Source of the DNA: an uncultured Geobacter sp.
GTDB lineage: Bacteria; Desulfobacterota; Desulfuromonadia; Geobacterales; CAIOGM01
Length of the DNA stretch: 47,431 nucleotides
Assembly: GCA_903902855.1 (NCBI GenBank)
Contig: CAIUWK010000035.1
Span: forward strand, 1 to 47,431
Direction of reading: 5' to 3'
The notes under the pieces are model-generated. The model saw only the letters and a list, made by a program, of their open reading frames with translations. It was not told where the DNA came from and did not search any database. Made by a program: the position numbers and the translations under genes. Numbering within the stretch: the stretch's first letter is position 1; every line of letters begins with the position of its first letter. Positions 18,419 to 26,399 of the stretch are shown in pieces.

Positions 18419-19813
18419 TTACCCCTTCCTTGCCAGTAATGCCTTCGCCCGGACTGCCCCGTCGAACGTTCCGGAAAGCTTCAGCGCCTCAGCCAGTTCC
18501 CTTCGTCCCGCCACAATATCTCCCCCCTTGAGAAGCGCCACGCCATAGTGGTACCGGTGCACCGGATTCTTCGGCGCCCCGCCCGCGGCCATCTGCAACA
18601 ACGCCAAGGCCTGCTCCTGTTTGCCCTGCTTGAAGAGAATCCACCCCATGGTGTCGATCACGCCGGGGTCCCGTGGATTCCTCGTATAGAGCATCGAAGC
18701 CAGAGCCGCAGCCCGGTCCAGCTCGTAACCATGATCGGCAATGAGGTTCGCCATATTGTTCATGGCGACCATATCGTTGGGGGTCCGCTTCAGGACCTCT
18801 TCGTAGCTCATAATCGCCGGGACGAATTCACCCCGTTGGACCTGCAACTCCGCCATGAGCAGCAATGGCGCCGCCGCCGTCTGTTGTTTGGCCGCCACGC
18901 TCCGAAGAAAAGCCAGTGCCTCGCTACTCTGTCCCGCTCCAGCCAGGCTGCGTGCCAGCAGCAGCGGCATAGTGGCGCTGTCAGGGGCAAGCTTCATCCC
19001 GGCCTCCGCCTCCCGAACCGCCACAGCATATGAGTGCTGCAGTAATAAAAGGGTGACCAGCAGCTCCCGCGCCTCCAGGTTGGCCGGCTCTTTCCCCAAG
19101 GCAGCCCGCAACTGGACTGCAGTCAACTCCTTATTACCGGCACGCAGCGCCAATTGGGCCAGAATCAGATGGGGTTCCGGCTTGTTCGGCCGCAACAGTG
19201 CCAGTTCGTTCGCCTTCAGCGTTGCCAGATTGACCTCGCCAACGGCGGCAGCCAACGCCCCCAGCCCGTAGAGGGCTTCGGGAGAGCGAGGATCCGCCAT
19301 CAGCACTTTTCGGTATGTCTGCATGGCCGGCTGCAGGGAACCCATTTCCCGCTGCGTCTTCGCCAGTTGCAACAACAGGGAGACATCCCCAGGATGTTTT
19401 TCCACGGCTGCGGTCAATTCGATATAGGTCTTGCGTAATTTTTTGTACTCTTCAGAGACGGCAACGGCCTCACCCAGACGGTGGGTAGCCACCGGTTGGG
19501 GCCAGAACACCTTTTTGGCGTAGATGGCGCCGCCCACTGCCACGACATAGATACATACGGCGCAGAAGAGGAGTACGACATTTTTCTTTAACCACCAGAA
19601 AAAGAACCGCGGCCTTTTCCGGCTCGCCGTCCTTCTGGCGGCCCTTACCCTATCACCGAACCAGAGTTCGTAGAGCGGCGGTTGAAGCTGCCCTTTGAAG
19701 AGAAAGTACCGGGTCCAGTACCCTCTCCGGCTTCGAAGCAGAGTGAAGATGACGAAACCGACCAGACAGAGAGTGATAAAACAAAGAACAAGCAAGAGCA
19801 GTTTGTGGGCCAT
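18419..19813 (-). CDS. TPR-repeat membrane protein
   Basis: A 464-residue protein of unknown function. Two membrane helices (residues 4-24 and about 84-104) enclose a strongly basic cytoplasmic loop; the rest is at least eight tetratricopeptide-like repeats (about 125-460), presumably periplasmic. This topology (helix, basic loop, helix, TPR) resembles CcmI-type cytochrome c maturation factors, which would suit a cytochrome-rich Geobacter, but no motif proves it and PEP-CTERM-type TPR proteins look similar. I chose the ATG at 19813 because GGAG lies 5 nt upstream. It appears monocistronic, with its own promoter. Confidence 0.8.
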   Translation of the reverse strand: MAHKLLLLVLCFITLCLVGFVIFTLLRSRRGYWTRYFLFKGQLQPPLYELWFGDRVRAARRTASRKRPRFFFWWLKKNVVLLFCAVCIYVVAVGGAIYAKKVFWPQPVATHRLGEAVAVSEEYKKLRKTYIELTAAVEKHPGDVSLLLQLAKTQREMGSLQPAMQTYRKVLMADPRSPEALYGLGALAAAVGEVNLATLKANELALLRPNKPEPHLILAQLALRAGNKELTAVQLRAALGKEPANLEARELLVTLLLLQHSYAVAVREAEAGMKLAPDSATMPLLLARSLAGAGQSSEALAFLRSVAAKQQTAAAPLLLMAELQVQRGEFVPAIMSYEEVLKRTPNDMVAMNNMANLIADHGYELDRAAALASMLYTRNPRDPGVIDTMGWILFKQGKQEQALALLQMAAGGAPKNPVHRYHYGVALLKGGDIVAGRRELAEALKLSGTFDGAVRAKALLARKG

Positions 19814-19861
19814 GACGTCTCCATAAAGAAGAAAAGAGGGTACCAACGCGAGTCGCCGATA

Positions 19862-19890
19862 CTTATATCAGAATTTCTTATATTTTCCAA
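19862..19890 (-). promoter_or_regulatory. Predicted promoter of the TPR gene
   Basis: On the minus strand, TTGGAA (19885-19890) and TATAAG (19862-19867) are separated by exactly 17 nt in an AT-rich stretch that is unusual for this window. The transcript would begin about 40 nt upstream of the TPR start codon. Confidence 0.65.
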
Positions 19891-19961
19891 CCCGCTTGTC
19901 CGGCAAAAGAGTATCATCATGATAAAAATTTCGTCAACTGAGCAGAAGGATCAGCTCCTCC

Positions 19962-20005
19962 GTAAAACGACCTCCGAGGGTTTCCGCTCCCCGGAGGTCG
20001 TTTAC
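19962..20005 (-). terminator. Terminator of apgM
   Basis: Arms GTAAAACGACCTCCG (19962-19976) and CGGAGGTCGTTTAC (19992-20005) pair over 14 bp with one bulged A; the minus-strand exit carries TTTT within the stem foot. It lies about 27 nt after the apgM stop. Confidence 0.8.
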
Positions 20006-20037
20006 GTTTCAACAGTTCAACGATTCAACAGTTCAAC
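20006..20037. repeat. Octamer array, unit GTTGAANN (4 units, inverted)
   Basis: Read on the minus strand: GTTGAACT, GTTGAATC, GTTGAACT, GTTGAAAC, in phase and running directly into the ACGTA at the foot of the terminator stem. The apgM stop TGA lies inside the first unit. Same unit and same gene-end-to-terminator placement as at metK. Confidence 0.88.
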
Positions 20038-21250
20038 GTCTCTCCAGAGTGCTCTCCCCCATCATCAGCGACATGAGCCGGAAACCTTCCGGGACGAAAT
20101 AACCGGTCCCCTTGGCCGACGCCTCGTCATAGGCGGCTCCCCCGTTACCGGCAAAACCGTCACCGCCGTAGATGACAAAAGGGACCGGATCGGAGGTGTG
20201 AGTCATGATGCTCACCGGCGTCGGGTGATCGGGCATGCAGAGAATCCGGTACTCTCCCAGCTCTTTGATCCCCTCCAGCACCGTCCCCACCACCTTGACA
20301 TCAAAATCCTCGATGGCCTGAATCTTGTGGTCCAGACGCCCGGAATGGGAAGCCTCGTCAGGTGCCTCCACATGAAGATAGACGAAGTCCCGACTCCTCA
20401 ACGCCTCCAGGGCAGCCTGGGCCTTTCCCAAATAATTAGTGTCGATGTACCCCGTTGCCCCTTCCACGGAGATGGTGTCCAGCCCGGCATAAATGCCGAT
20501 CCCTTTGAGCAGATCCACTGCGGAGATGACCGCTCCGGAGAGGCCGTAGCTCTCCCGGTAGCTGCTGATCCGCGGCGGACGGCCGTGCCCCCAGAGCCAG
20601 ATGGAATTGGCCGGCGGCTGCCCCGCCGCCTGGCGCTTCTTGTTGAGGGGGTGCCCCTGGAGGATCATCTGAGAGCTGTTCATGAGGTTGATGATCCGGT
20701 CAGCCCCCTCACCACTGGGGAGAAAATCCAGGATGCTCTTCCCGGTAAGGTCATGGGGTGGGATCGTCTTCATGGCGGAACAACCGTTGCGCCAGACCAT
20801 GAGGTGGCGGTAGCCGACTCCGGGGAAGAACTGAATTTCATCATCCTCCAACTGCTCACGCAGGGCGGCGATCAGCTCTCCCCCCTCACCGGTGGAGATA
20901 TGACCGGCGGAAAAATCCTGCATGTAGATCCTGCTTCCGTCAGGAGCAAGGGTCACGAAGTTGAGACGAAAGGCCACATCGTCAGGAGCGAGCGCCACCC
21001 CGATACTGGCCGCCTCCAGGGGAGATCGCCCCGTATAGCAGGTTCGGGGATCATAGCCGAAGACCGAGAGATTGGCCACGTCGCTCCCCGGAGGGAGTCC
21101 TTCCGGCACCGTAGCCGCCAGCCCCAGGAGTCCGTTTCTCGCCATGAAGTCCATGTTAGGGGTGTGGGCAACCTGCAAGGGGGTCTTTCCCCCCAACTGA
21201 TCCAACGGCTCATCGGACATTCCGTCGCCAAGCAGTACTATGTATTTCAT
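20033..21250 (-). CDS. apgM: Cofactor-independent phosphoglycerate mutase, ApgM type
   Basis: A 405-residue member of the archaeal-type 2,3-bisphosphoglycerate-independent phosphoglycerate mutases (alkaline phosphatase superfamily), interconverting 2- and 3-phosphoglycerate with two metal ions. Metal and nucleophile regions are visible: GDGMSDEP (D9), the GSDVANLSVFGYDP serine loop, HVEAPDEASHSG, and PDHPTPVSIMTHTSDPVPF near the C-terminus. I chose the ATG at 21250 because AAAGGA is 8 nt upstream; the frame is open for 54 more codons, but these overlap xerD. Its stop codon falls inside a GTTGAA octamer. Homoserine kinase-like roles have been suggested for some relatives. Confidence 0.9.
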   Translation of the reverse strand: MKYIVLLGDGMSDEPLDQLGGKTPLQVAHTPNMDFMARNGLLGLAATVPEGLPPGSDVANLSVFGYDPRTCYTGRSPLEAASIGVALAPDDVAFRLNFVTLAPDGSRIYMQDFSAGHISTGEGGELIAALREQLEDDEIQFFPGVGYRHLMVWRNGCSAMKTIPPHDLTGKSILDFLPSGEGADRIINLMNSSQMILQGHPLNKKRQAAGQPPANSIWLWGHGRPPRISSYRESYGLSGAVISAVDLLKGIGIYAGLDTISVEGATGYIDTNYLGKAQAALEALRSRDFVYLHVEAPDEASHSGRLDHKIQAIEDFDVKVVGTVLEGIKELGEYRILCMPDHPTPVSIMTHTSDPVPFVIYGGDGFAGNGGAAYDEASAKGTGYFVPEGFRLMSLMMGESTLERR

Positions 21251-21263
21251 CGTTTTTTCCTTT

Positions 21264-22151
21264 CTATCCTCTAGGGTGACACTCTTCGTGAATCCGCTTG
21301 AGCCGTTCCCGGGTGACGTGGGTGTAGATCTGCGTGGACGACAGGTCCGCATGCCCCAGCATGAGCTGAACACTGCGCAGATCGGCGCCGTTCTCCAGGA
21401 GATGGGTGGCAAAAGAGTGACGCAGAGTGTGGGGCGAGATGCTCCGGTCGATCCCTGCCTCCCTTGCCCGCTTCTTGATGATATTCCAGAACGCCTGCCG
21501 GCTCATTCCCTCCCCCAGACGCGTCAGGAAGAGTTCCTCACTTCCCCTTCCCCCCTCCAACCGGGGGCGGGCCTCAACCAGATAGCGCCGTACCGTCCCG
21601 ATGGCGGCATCTCCCAAGGGGACCAGCCGCTCTTTCCCCCCCTTGCCGAAGGTCAGGAGGAACCCCGCATCCAGGTTCACCGTCCGGAGCGTCAAGTTCA
21701 CCAGTTCCGAGACCCGTAACCCCGTGGCGTAGAGAAGTTCCAGCATGGCCCGGTCCCGCAGCTCAGCCAAACCATTCCCCAGAGGGGCCGCCAGCAGTTT
21801 CTCAATCTCCCGGGAAGAGAGAAACGTGGGGAGCTTCCCTCCGATTTTTGGAGCCTCAAGAAGAGCGGTGGGATTGGTGGTGGCATGCCCCTCCACCAGG
21901 AGAAACCGGTGAAACATCCGGATCGCCGACAGTGCCCGGGCCCGACTGCGGGGGCTCAACCCCTCCGACTTCAAGGAAGCGATGAACGACGCCACCAAAA
22001 GCTGAGTAATCCGGACCGGCTCTCTGCACCCCTCCCCTTCAAGAAAGGTCAGATACCGGAGCGTATCCCGGCCATAAGCCTCCACGGTAGTACCCGATAG
22101 CCCCCGCTCCACCAGGAGATACGTCAAAAAAAGGTCGCGAAAGAGAAACAT
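21264..22151 (-). CDS. xerD: Tyrosine recombinase XerD
   Basis: A 295-residue site-specific recombinase that resolves chromosome dimers at dif with XerC. The SAM-like N-terminal domain is complete, and the catalytic residues are all present: R146 (TGLRVSE), K170, H241 and R244 (HTLRHSF), H267 (LGHADLSSTQ) and nucleophile Y276. The ending EECHPRG resembles XerD more than XerC. The ATG at 22151 directly abuts a heptamer array and has no Shine-Dalgarno; a TTG five codons earlier (22164-22166) lies inside the array. It follows glnD and precedes apgM by 13 nt, so translation may depend on coupling or on a leaderless-like mode. Confidence 0.92.
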   Translation of the reverse strand: MFLFRDLFLTYLLVERGLSGTTVEAYGRDTLRYLTFLEGEGCREPVRITQLLVASFIASLKSEGLSPRSRARALSAIRMFHRFLLVEGHATTNPTALLEAPKIGGKLPTFLSSREIEKLLAAPLGNGLAELRDRAMLELLYATGLRVSELVNLTLRTVNLDAGFLLTFGKGGKERLVPLGDAAIGTVRRYLVEARPRLEGGRGSEELFLTRLGEGMSRQAFWNIIKKRAREAGIDRSISPHTLRHSFATHLLENGADLRSVQLMLGHADLSSTQIYTHVTRERLKRIHEECHPRG

Positions 22152-22242
22152 AGGTTCAAGGTTCAAGGTTAAAGGTTCAGGGTTCGGGGTTCGGGGTTCG
22201 GGGTTCTACCAGTCCCCAGTCCCCGATTACCAGTCACCGCTT
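22152..22242. repeat. 13-heptamer array filling the glnD-xerD gap
   Basis: Eight units of AGGTTCA/GGGTTCG type (22152-22207) are followed, without loss of phase, by five units of ACCAGTC type (22208-22242). The total is exactly 91 nt, the whole distance from the xerD ATG to the glnD stop. The second half shares its unit with the miaA and BioH-BioC arrays. Confidence 0.92.
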
Positions 22243-24984
22243 CTACTCGTCTATGGCCGCCAGAAGGCGGGATCTGATCTCGGCGCACTTGGCCGGCTCC
22301 GTAATCTTCTGGCGGAAGATATCCTTCACGTAGAAGACGTCAGCCACCTGGTCAACCTTCGTGGAGATCTTGGAGACGTCAATATAGAGCCCAAGCTCGG
22401 TGATGGTGCTGGCAATCCGGTAGAGAAGCCCTACCTTGTCGTGGGTGTAGATATCGATGACCGTGTAATCCTCTGAGATGTCGTTGTCGATCTCCACCCG
22501 GGTGGGGAAGCGGGGCTTCACTGCCTGGATGAGAAAGGAGGGGGGCTGGGTCTGCCGCTCCACCAGACTCTTGACGCTAACCACGCCGGTGAGCACCTGC
22601 TCCATCTCCTCCCGCAGTCGTTTCCAACGATTCTCATCGGTGATGATGAACCCCTTGGGTGAGTTGACCTGGAGGAGATCTAGCACCTTGCCGTTACTCC
22701 CCGTATGAATCTGGGCGCCGAGGATGTTCATGCTGTTGGCCGCCATCACCCCTGCGATCCGCGAAAAGAGGCCGGGGTGGTCAAAGGTACAGATGGTGAA
22801 GTTGGAATATCCCTTTTCCTGATCCAGCTGATCGTGAACCACCTTCATGACCAGGGGAGTGCTGCCGGTCAGTTCATGGAGCAACCGGACATGGGCGGCC
22901 AGGATCTCCGGCGGGTTGGAGAGAAGATGCCGGGTGGTCATCCCCTTCAGCTCCTGTTTGATGGCGGCCAGGGGAAGCTCATCCTCAAGAAGCACCGTCA
23001 CCCTCTTTTTCACATTCCTGGTCCGCTCACTGCTGGCCTCCAGCTTGAAGTTCCCCCGCTCCAGCACCTGGAACGCCTTTTCATACAGTTCCTGGAGGAG
23101 CATCCCCTTCCAGCCGGTCCAGACCTCCGGTCCCACGGCCCGGATATCGGCATAGGTGAGCAGGTAGAGTTTTTTCAGGTTATCCGTGGTCTCCATCTTT
23201 CGGGCGAACTCGATGATCATCTTTTCGTCATTGAGATCGCGACGCTGGGCGATGTGCGCCATCTCCAGATGAATCCTCACCAAAAACTCCAGCTGTTCGC
23301 TCTCCTGTTTGGAGAGCCCCAGGCGCCGGGAGATCGTCGGCATCATGTCCCCCCCCCGTTCGGCGTGACGGCTCCCCTCCCCCTTGCCGATATCGTGGAA
23401 GAGCACCGCCAGGATGATCACGGTGCGATTCTCCACCTCCTTGGCCAACCGGGTGAGGAGCGGCAGGTCCGCCTGGTGCGCGCCGTCCCAGAGTTTGACC
23501 AACTCTTCAACGGCAAAGAGAGAATGGATATCAAGGGTATAGATGTGATAGAGATCATGCTGGACCTTGCAGTAGGTCCGCTCGAACTCGGGGATGTAAT
23601 GATTGAGAAACTCCAGATGGTGCATGAGTCGCAGGGTCTCCGGCACCCCTTTCCTGGAATTCAGGATATTGATAAAGGACTGGTTTACCTCCTTATTCCG
23701 TCGGAAACGATCATGGACAAGTTCCAGATTCTTCCGGATCAGCTCCTTTACCTTCACATTGAGCTGCACCCCCTGCTTCTGGGCATACTCGAAAAGCTTC
23801 ATGTACCGTGAGGGGTCCTCGGTCAGGATCGCCTCGTTGGGGATGACCAGCTCCCCTTTGAGGACGTAGAACCCTTCACCGATGGGGCGGCGGGTAAAAT
23901 AACCCAGAAACTTCATGGGACCATCGTCGCGGAGGGAACAGCGGGAGATGATGGACGAGGCCAGATGCTCCACCCTGGTGGCATGGCGGTAATAATCCCG
24001 CATGAACTCTTCCACCGCCAAGGACTTCCCTTCATCGCGATAGTCGAAGAAGGAGGCGAGGTTGATCTGCGCCTCAAAGGTGAGCTGATCGTTCTTCCGC
24101 CCTGCCAGGTAATGGAGCTCGTTTCTGATCCGCCAGAGGTATGACAGCGCCTGGGAATAGGAGTGCAGCTCTTCCTCGGAGAGGATCCCCTTGACGATCA
24201 GTTCCTGGGGATCGGTGACCTTGTACCTGATCTTGGCCACCCAGAGGGCGGTATGCAGATCCCGCAGCCCCCCTTCTCCCTCCTTCAGATTCGGCTCCAG
24301 GATATAGATGCTGGCGCCGTACTTCTCCAGCCGTTTCTTCCGCTCCTCAATCTTGTTTTTGATGAAGCTATCGCTCCCCTTGGCGACGATCTGGCTGAAC
24401 AGCACCTTCTCAAACTCACCGTAGAGTATTCTGCTCCCGATGATCTGCCGGGACTCAAGAAGAGCGGTCCTCACCGTGGAGTCGGCCTGGGACATCTCCA
24501 CGCAGTCGGCAGGGGTCCGGACCGAATACCCCACATCCAGACGCATGTCCCAGAGGAAATAGAGAACCTTATTGGCAATATTCTCCACCCTTCGAGGGGC
24601 CTTGCCGTTGTGGAGGAACATCAGGTCGATGTCCGAATAGGGGTTGAGTTCGCCCCGTCCGTACCCCCCCAGCGCCACGAGAGTAAGCTGGGGCGAGGCG
24701 CCGGTCTCCCCTGACGGACCGATATCGCGACAGATACTCCGGTACAGCTTCTTGATGAGGAGATCGGTCATGGCGGTAACATTAGCCACCACCCAGTCCC
24801 CCGTGGCCCCCTCCCGATGCTGCTGCCGGATCAGCTCCCGGTAGTGGGTCAGGTAGCGCTTGCTGGCAGCCAGGTAGAGCGACCGTTTCTCCTCAAAGGA
24901 GGCTTTGCCCGAATCCCCGGAATCATAGCTGCTGTCAGGGAAATAACGGTCGATATCAAAGACGATGTCCGGCAGGCTGGTCAT
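22243..24984 (-). CDS. glnD: PII uridylyltransferase / uridylyl-removing enzyme
   Basis: GlnD senses glutamine and uridylylates or de-uridylylates PII proteins, setting nitrogen control. The 913-residue protein has a nucleotidyltransferase domain with GGYGRGEL at 106-113 and catalytic D118/D120, an HD domain for UMP removal (VLFHDIGKGEGSRHAERGG, about 500-520) and two C-terminal ACT domains for glutamine sensing. I chose the ATG at 24984 because GGAG lies 6 nt upstream; the frame runs on into the upstream heptamer hairpin. A C9 tract (23349-23357) lies in the HD region. Upstream is the amidase gene across an 84-nt hairpin array, downstream xerD across a 91-nt array. Confidence 0.96.
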   Translation of the reverse strand: MTSLPDIVFDIDRYFPDSSYDSGDSGKASFEEKRSLYLAASKRYLTHYRELIRQQHREGATGDWVVANVTAMTDLLIKKLYRSICRDIGPSGETGASPQLTLVALGGYGRGELNPYSDIDLMFLHNGKAPRRVENIANKVLYFLWDMRLDVGYSVRTPADCVEMSQADSTVRTALLESRQIIGSRILYGEFEKVLFSQIVAKGSDSFIKNKIEERKKRLEKYGASIYILEPNLKEGEGGLRDLHTALWVAKIRYKVTDPQELIVKGILSEEELHSYSQALSYLWRIRNELHYLAGRKNDQLTFEAQINLASFFDYRDEGKSLAVEEFMRDYYRHATRVEHLASSIISRCSLRDDGPMKFLGYFTRRPIGEGFYVLKGELVIPNEAILTEDPSRYMKLFEYAQKQGVQLNVKVKELIRKNLELVHDRFRRNKEVNQSFINILNSRKGVPETLRLMHHLEFLNHYIPEFERTYCKVQHDLYHIYTLDIHSLFAVEELVKLWDGAHQADLPLLTRLAKEVENRTVIILAVLFHDIGKGEGSRHAERGGDMMPTISRRLGLSKQESEQLEFLVRIHLEMAHIAQRRDLNDEKMIIEFARKMETTDNLKKLYLLTYADIRAVGPEVWTGWKGMLLQELYEKAFQVLERGNFKLEASSERTRNVKKRVTVLLEDELPLAAIKQELKGMTTRHLLSNPPEILAAHVRLLHELTGSTPLVMKVVHDQLDQEKGYSNFTICTFDHPGLFSRIAGVMAANSMNILGAQIHTGSNGKVLDLLQVNSPKGFIITDENRWKRLREEMEQVLTGVVSVKSLVERQTQPPSFLIQAVKPRFPTRVEIDNDISEDYTVIDIYTHDKVGLLYRIASTITELGLYIDVSKISTKVDQVADVFYVKDIFRQKITEPAKCAEIRSRLLAAIDE

Positions 24985-25000
24985 AGGTACTCCGAATAAA

Positions 25001-25084
25001 TGGTGAAAGGTGAATGGTGAATGGTGAATGGTGAAAAAGCTCTTGATCTTTTCACGTTTCACCATTCACCTTTCACGTTTCACT
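25001..25084. repeat. Heptamer hairpin, unit TGGTGAA (12 units)
   Basis: Five direct units (TGGTGAA, AGGTGAA, then three TGGTGAA), a 14-nt loop that is itself two units long, then five inverted units (TTTCACG, TTTCACC, ATTCACC, TTTCACG, TTTCACT). The arms pair over about 35 bp with roughly four mismatches. The amidase stop codon lies in the last unit. A related element lies at 29195-29257. Confidence 0.93.
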
Positions 25085-26399
25085 TCACTGACAAGAGATA
25101 ACTCCGGACGCCGTCGACGATCCCCTCCACCGTGGTATCCTGATAGGTGGGATCATTCAGCTCCTTTTCCTCGATCTCGTTGCTGAGAAAGGCAGTTTCC
25201 ACGAGGATGCTGGGCATGGTGGCCCCCACGAGGACATAAAAGGGGCCCTGCTTGACGCCGTTGTTCTTGGTTGCCGGATACCGGCCACTGACTCGTTTCA
25301 CCGTCCCCTTTTGCACCTCGTCGGCCAAGTGGGCTGAGTCGTTGATCTTGGAGTTGGCCATGAGGTCGAAGAGTACCCCCTGGAGGACGCTCACCTTTTC
25401 CAGAGTGGTGTTATTCTCCCGGGCCGCCAGCTGCTTCGCCTTGTCGGTCTTGGCCAGGTTCAGGTAATAGGTTTCGATACCCGTGGCCCGCCGGTTCAGG
25501 GAGGCGTTGGCGTGAACGGAGATAAAAAGGTCAGCGTTGATCTTGTTGGCGATGGCGGTCCGCTCTTCAAGGGGGATGAAGACATCGGTGGAGCGGGTCA
25601 TGACCACATCCATTCCCAGCTCGCTGCGCAGCCGCTCCGCCAGCTTGAGGCCGATGGCCAGCACGATATCCTTCTCCATGCTCTTCCCCGCCCCGATGGC
25701 GCCGGGGTCATGTCCCCCATGCCCAGGGTCAACCACTATGCGGCGGATCCGCCCCGGTTTGAACCTGGGGGGCGCCTTCCTCTCAACCTTTTCCCCGAAG
25801 GTCACCGTCTCGGTTTTACCTGCGGCTTCCACCGCAACCGGCGCTTCCGGCTTGAGCTCCTGCTCCCGTCCCTTGTCACGGGGGAGGGAGATGATGCTCT
25901 CCGCCGGCTTCGTAAACTCGGTCTTTCTTTCCCCCTTGACATCGATGACGATACGAAACGGGTCAGAAAGAGAAAACACCTTGTAATCCTTGATATTTTC
26001 CACGTCCAACACGACCCGTACCACATCCGGCCGGTACTGCCCCACCCGGGCGGTCTTGAGAAGCCCGTCTCCGATGGGGACATCCTTGACCCCTCTGACA
26101 ACCCGTGCTCCCTTGATATCGATGTAGATCCGCGACGGTGCCTTGACCTCCCGACTGGGAGTGAGGGTGTGGCTCTCGAACTCGACCTCATGGTCCACCG
26201 CTACGGCAATGCGGGTATAGTCCGGGTTGGACCAGTGTTTCAGGTCGGTGACCGCCGCCGCGGCAGGGGACTTCACCTGACGGGATTCCGCAGCCGACAG
26301 AGCGGGGAGGATCAAGGTCATGTTGCAGAAGAACGCCACCATGACGGAGAAAAGGAACAAACCCGAAAAGGAACGTGATGAACAGGCAGGGATCATCAT
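25080..26399 (-). CDS. N-acetylmuramoyl-L-alanine amidase with AMIN domain
   Basis: A periplasmic zinc amidase (AmiA/B/C type) that cleaves the septal peptidoglycan stem. The 439-residue precursor has a signal peptide (about 1-37), an AMIN targeting domain (about 55-155), a charged linker, and an Amidase_3 domain with zinc ligands H227 ([11 protein letters not shown]), E242 and H295 (ISVHANAS) and catalytic E400 ([10 protein letters not shown]). The ATG overlaps the mutS stop (ATGATGA), indicating coupling. Its stop lies within the heptamer hairpin shared with glnD. Function and localisation are secure from the domains; the exact paralogue name is not. Confidence 0.94.
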   Translation of the reverse strand: MMIPACSSRSFSGLFLFSVMVAFFCNMTLILPALSAAESRQVKSPAAAAVTDLKHWSNPDYTRIAVAVDHEVEFESHTLTPSREVKAPSRIYIDIKGARVVRGVKDVPIGDGLLKTARVGQYRPDVVRVVLDVENIKDYKVFSLSDPFRIVIDVKGERKTEFTKPAESIISLPRDKGREQELKPEAPVAVEAAGKTETVTFGEKVERKAPPRFKPGRIRRIVVDPGHGGHDPGAIGAGKSMEKDIVLAIGLKLAERLRSELGMDVVMTRSTDVFIPLEERTAIANKINADLFISVHANASLNRRATGIETYYLNLAKTDKAKQLAARENNTTLEKVSVLQGVLFDLMANSKINDSAHLADEVQKGTVKRVSGRYPATKNNGVKQGPFYVLVGATMPSILVETAFLSNEIEEKELNDPTYQDTTVEGIVDGVRSYLLSVK

